NCBI GenBank assembly: GCA_015062085.1
Contig: SUVI01000101.1
Location: forward strand, 1-15,709
DNA: 15,709 nt
Reading direction: 5' to 3'
Source of the DNA: Planctomycetaceae bacterium
Lineage (GTDB): Bacteria; Planctomycetota; Planctomycetia; Pirellulales; Thermoguttaceae
This document shows, in pieces, positions 13,335 through 15,709 of the stretch (the stretch's first letter is position 1; each line of letters begins with the position of its first letter). Both the position numbers and the translations under genes were made by a program. The notes under the pieces were generated by a model. The model ran no database searches. It had not been told where the DNA came from and saw nothing but the letters and a program-made list of their open reading frames with translations.

Positions 13335-15709
13335 GTGCACCGTTTTTTCCCAGCCCGTTTTTTCCCAGCCCGTTTTTTCCCAGCCCGTTTTTTCCCAGCC
13401 CGTTTTTTCCCAGCCCGTTTTTTCCCAGCCCGTTTTTTCCCAGCTGCCGTACTCTTGATCCCATTTTGGGTCGGCCTCGTACAAGCAGCCGCTAAAGAGC
13501 TCTGGACCTCGCCTTTTTGGACCTCGCCCGTCTGGACAGAAAAGGACGAGTTCCCGTTCCCTGAACTCTCCCCTTTAGCCTACGAGGAAAAGGAAGTCTG
13601 GTACGGTTCCCATTTCTGGAAAGGCAGCGATTGGTCCCGCGTTGGGAAAGGTTGGCTTCACCCCGGGACCAACGCACCGGCAGTCCTGACGTTCAAGGCT
13701 CCTAAAGACGGAAAAGTCTCGATCCGCGGAAGCGTTCGGAAACTCCACCTTGACGGAAACGACGGGATCCTCGCGGAGATCCGTACCGATTCCCAAGTCC
13801 TTTGGGAAGGAAAAGTCGAGCCGAAGGACAGCGTCGGGATCACGCATGATCTCCGGCTCACACTTAAAAAGAATGACCGTCTCCATTTCGTCGTGAAGAG
13901 CGGACCGACCATCTTCTGCGACACGACTGCATGGGATCCGGAGATCATTTACGAAAGTGAGACTGCCGGAGAGTCTGAGACCTCCGACGGGGCCCAAACC
14001 ACCCCAAAAACCGAGACCTTCAAGGCCTCTGACGGATTCGACGCGAACGAAAGGCTGATGGTCCTTCAGAAATCAAAAAAGCCGTTTCTCCATTGGTCCT
14101 ACTCGCTCGAAAAACCGCAGTCTCAAACGCTCACCGCAGATCCGGAAGAACTTACGCTCCTTCGAGACACGCTGAAGGAAGCCGTCACGCAGGGGTACGA
14201 AATGCCGAAAGACGCGCAGCTCTGGAAGATGCTCCTTCTGGAATGGAAACGGGACGACGCGCCGGGGCAGGTCTTCCTCACAGGAAACGCGGGAGAACGG
14301 CAAAATGACGCAGTCCTCGCCTCCGCAGGAAAGCATTTGGGGACCGGTCTGCGCCTTTACGAAGCACTCGAAAAAGATCTCTCCGCACTTTCTGAAAAAG
14401 AGGCCGAGTACTTGAAACTCGCCGGGACGAAACTGAAAGAACTCAGTGCGGAATTCGTGAAATGGAGTGCCTCCGATCCCCCAAACCGCGGCGACTGCGT
14501 GAAACTCTACTTCCAGACGCGGATCTGGAAACGCGCGCTGGTCTTTTCCAATCCGCTGATCCGGAAATGCGGGCAGATCCTCTTCGTGAAACGAAAACCG
14601 ACGTCGTACGATCATTTGGTGATGCAGTACTTCGGCTGGCGTGCGCAGCGGGGCGGAAGCGGACTTTTCATTCTGAAAGAGCCGGGAATTTCGCTTGCCT
14701 GCGAAGACATTCTTCAGGGAAAAATGGACGGCGGAAACATCGCAGATCCGTGTTTGAGCTGGGACGGCAAAAAAGTCATTTTCTCTTACGTAGAGATCGG
14801 CGAAGACAGCGTTCGTTTCCCGTGGAAAAACGCCTGGACGCCGAAAGTTCCCAATGAACAGGAAGAAGATCACCGCGAATACTACCATCTCTACGAAGTA
14901 AACGTCGATGGGACCGGCCTTCGTCAGCTGACGCAGGGACACTATGAAGACCTTATGCCCTCGTATCTTCCGGACGGCAGCATCGTGTTCGTTTCGAGCC
15001 GCAGAAAAGGGCATCCGCGCTGTTTCTGGTGGGGATTCGGCGAACGCTGGACAAACTATACCGTCCACAAAATGGGACCGAACGGCGAGGACGTGAAGCC
15101 TCTCTCCTGGCACGAAACGAACGAATGGTACCCGACTGTCGGGCATGACGGACAGATTTTTTATGCACGCTGGGACTACATTGACCGCGACGCGGTAACG
15201 CACCAAAACCTCTGGTCCATGCGTCCGGACGGAACCAATCCCTCGGCCGTCTGGGGAAATGCCTCGATCGACATTTTCTGCGCGTTCCAGGCAAAGCCGA
15301 TCCCGAACAGCCGAAAATGGATCCTGACGGCATCCGCACATCATGCGTGCACCGGCGGTTCACTGGTACTCCTGGACCCCTCCGCCGCAAAAGACGGACC
15401 AGGCGCACTGGAACGCCTCACGCCGGAAATCCCTTTCCCGGAAGCCGAAACGAACGACATTCCGCGTTTCTACGCTTCGCCGTGGCCGCTTTCCGAGGAT
15501 CTCTACCTCGTGTCGTACAGTCCGTGGAGATTGGAATTTGAGCCGAAAGCGACTCGTGACGAGGCGCTGGGAATTTACGTTCTCGACCGTTTCGGAAACC
15601 GTGAACTTCTCTACCGTGACCCGAAGATCGGATCGGATTCCCCCCAGCCGCTTGCCGCGCGGAAACGACCTCCGGTCATTCCGAGTTTCCTCCCGGAGGA
15701 TCCGAAAGA
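13335..15709 (+). CDS. Large secreted planctomycete protein with TolB-like/hydrazine-synthase-alpha-like propeller (partial)
   Basis: The frame is open from GTG 13335 to the right edge, with 791 residues visible. The N-terminus is M-H-(RFFPA)x7 followed by a hydrophobic AVLLIPFWVGLVQAAA, a signal peptide with probable cleavage near 51-53. Residues about 83-205 form a beta-rich domain (APAVLTFKAPKDGKVSIRG, LKKNDRLHFVVKSGP), jelly-roll-like. After a helical stretch, about 330 onward resembles the middle domain of hydrazine synthase alpha and its non-anammox planctomycete relatives, with propeller blades: LSWDGKKVIFSY, LTQGHYEDLMPSYLPDGSIV, RWTNYTVHKMGPNGED, NLWSMRPDGTNPSAVWGN. I saw no CxxCH haem motif in the visible part. 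Function is unknown; a secreted binding or carbohydrate-related role is inferred from the upstream gene. Homology to the hydrazine synthase fold does not imply hydrazine synthesis. Confidence 0.82.
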   Translation, partial: MHRFFPARFFPARFFPARFFPARFFPARFFPARFFPAAVLLIPFWVGLVQAAAKELWTSPFWTSPVWTEKDEFPFPELSPLAYEEKEVWYGSHFWKGSDWSRVGKGWLHPGTNAPAVLTFKAPKDGKVSIRGSVRKLHLDGNDGILAEIRTDSQVLWEGKVEPKDSVGITHDLRLTLKKNDRLHFVVKSGPTIFCDTTAWDPEIIYESETAGESETSDGAQTTPKTETFKASDGFDANERLMVLQKSKKPFLHWSYSLEKPQSQTLTADPEELTLLRDTLKEAVTQGYEMPKDAQLWKMLLLEWKRDDAPGQVFLTGNAGERQNDAVLASAGKHLGTGLRLYEALEKDLSALSEKEAEYLKLAGTKLKELSAEFVKWSASDPPNRGDCVKLYFQTRIWKRALVFSNPLIRKCGQILFVKRKPTSYDHLVMQYFGWRAQRGGSGLFILKEPGISLACEDILQGKMDGGNIADPCLSWDGKKVIFSYVEIGEDSVRFPWKNAWTPKVPNEQEEDHREYYHLYEVNVDGTGLRQLTQGHYEDLMPSYLPDGSIVFVSSRRKGHPRCFWWGFGERWTNYTVHKMGPNGEDVKPLSWHETNEWYPTVGHDGQIFYARWDYIDRDAVTHQNLWSMRPDGTNPSAVWGNASIDIFCAFQAKPIPNSRKWILTASAHHACTGGSLVLLDPSAAKDGPGALERLTPEIPFPEAETNDIPRFYASPWPLSEDLYLVSYSPWRLEFEPKATRDEALGIYVLDRFGNRELLYRDPKIGSDSPQPLAARKRPPVIPSFLPEDPK
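13341..13445 (+). repeat. 15-bp in-frame minisatellite (7 copies) in signal-peptide coding region
   Basis: Seven consecutive copies of CGTTTTTTCCCAGCC occur; six are identical and the seventh ends GCT instead of GCC. In the coding frame each is R-F-F-P-A. The array starts two codons after the GTG and ends at the hydrophobic core of the signal peptide. Confidence 0.98.
13503..13537 (+). repeat. Second 15-bp in-frame repeat (WTSPx)
   Basis: TGGACCTCGCCTTTT and TGGACCTCGCCCGTC are adjacent, followed by a third partial TGGAC. They encode WTSPF-WTSPV-WT just after the predicted signal cleavage site. Confidence 0.85.

Noticed and set aside
13341..13445. CRISPR array
   Set aside because: Units are contiguous with no spacers and are in frame within a gene.
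13210..13464. Minus-strand frame reading the 15-bp array as LGKNG repeats
   Set aside because: A product of the repeat being free of stops; no ribosome site or flanking coding signal.
13226..13495. 89-codon plus-strand frame beginning directly after the glycosidase-like stop and reading the 15-bp repeat as PFFPS
   Set aside because: It is in a different frame from the long propeller gene, lacks a good ribosome site, and the repeat leaves all forward frames open. The GTG frame has a strong ribosome site and a signal peptide.
14073..15344. 423-codon minus-strand frame
   Set aside because: Antisense shadow of the propeller protein; no ribosome site or domain.
13335..15709. Hydrazine synthase (anammox) alpha subunit
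   Set aside because: No haem-binding CxxCH was seen and no beta or gamma subunit gene is nearby. Relatives of this domain are common in non-anammox planctomycetes.

Overview
The window looks like a chromosomal piece of a planctomycete (Planctomycetota). The reasons are a Hanks-type protein kinase fused to a formylglycine-generating-enzyme (FGE) domain, a very long TolC-like lipoprotein, an SH3-repeat secreted protein, and a large secreted protein resembling the hydrazine-synthase-alpha/TolB-propeller proteins common in that phylum. Genes have moderate GC, intergenic DNA is AT-rich, most genes have their own sigma70-like promoter, and several starts have clear Shine-Dalgarno sites. No tRNA, rRNA, CRISPR array, transposase or phage gene was seen.

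Layout. Positions 1-4475 (minus strand): a kinase-FGE fusion running off the left edge, preceded by its own promoter, then an 802-residue outer-membrane efflux lipoprotein that ends in a strong hairpin terminator. Positions 4483-6411 (plus): an AT-rich region with a near-consensus promoter, a small secreted His/Pro/Tyr-rich protein with its terminator, and a short-chain dehydrogenase/reductase (SDR) with its own promoter. Positions 6412-9348: a minus-strand MFS transporter flanked on both sides by related, imperfectly palindromic intergenic elements, then an endonuclease III gene (nth) lacking the fourth iron-sulfur cysteine. Positions 9453-10688 (plus): a secreted tandem-SH3 protein, divergent from nth, with its own terminator. 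Positions 10845-15709 (plus): a promoter, a possibly structured leader, a secreted glycosidase-like protein, and a large secreted propeller protein that runs off the right edge. The last two are probably one operon.

How the genes might work together. Most products are envelope or secreted proteins: kinase with an external FGE domain, efflux lipoprotein, His-rich exported protein, SH3 protein, glycosidase-like and propeller proteins. The last pair is the most plausible functional unit, perhaps for binding or degrading extracellular glycans. The remaining genes look like independent single-gene transcription units.

The most unusual features are seven exact in-frame copies of a 15-bp unit (RFFPA x7) inside the signal peptide of the last protein, with a second in-frame tandem repeat at the start of the gene before it; a pair of related palindromic elements bracketing the MFS gene; the missing nth cysteine; and a twin-arginine-like membrane anchor in the middle of the kinase-FGE protein. 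I did not find a convincing wholly new multi-gene system.
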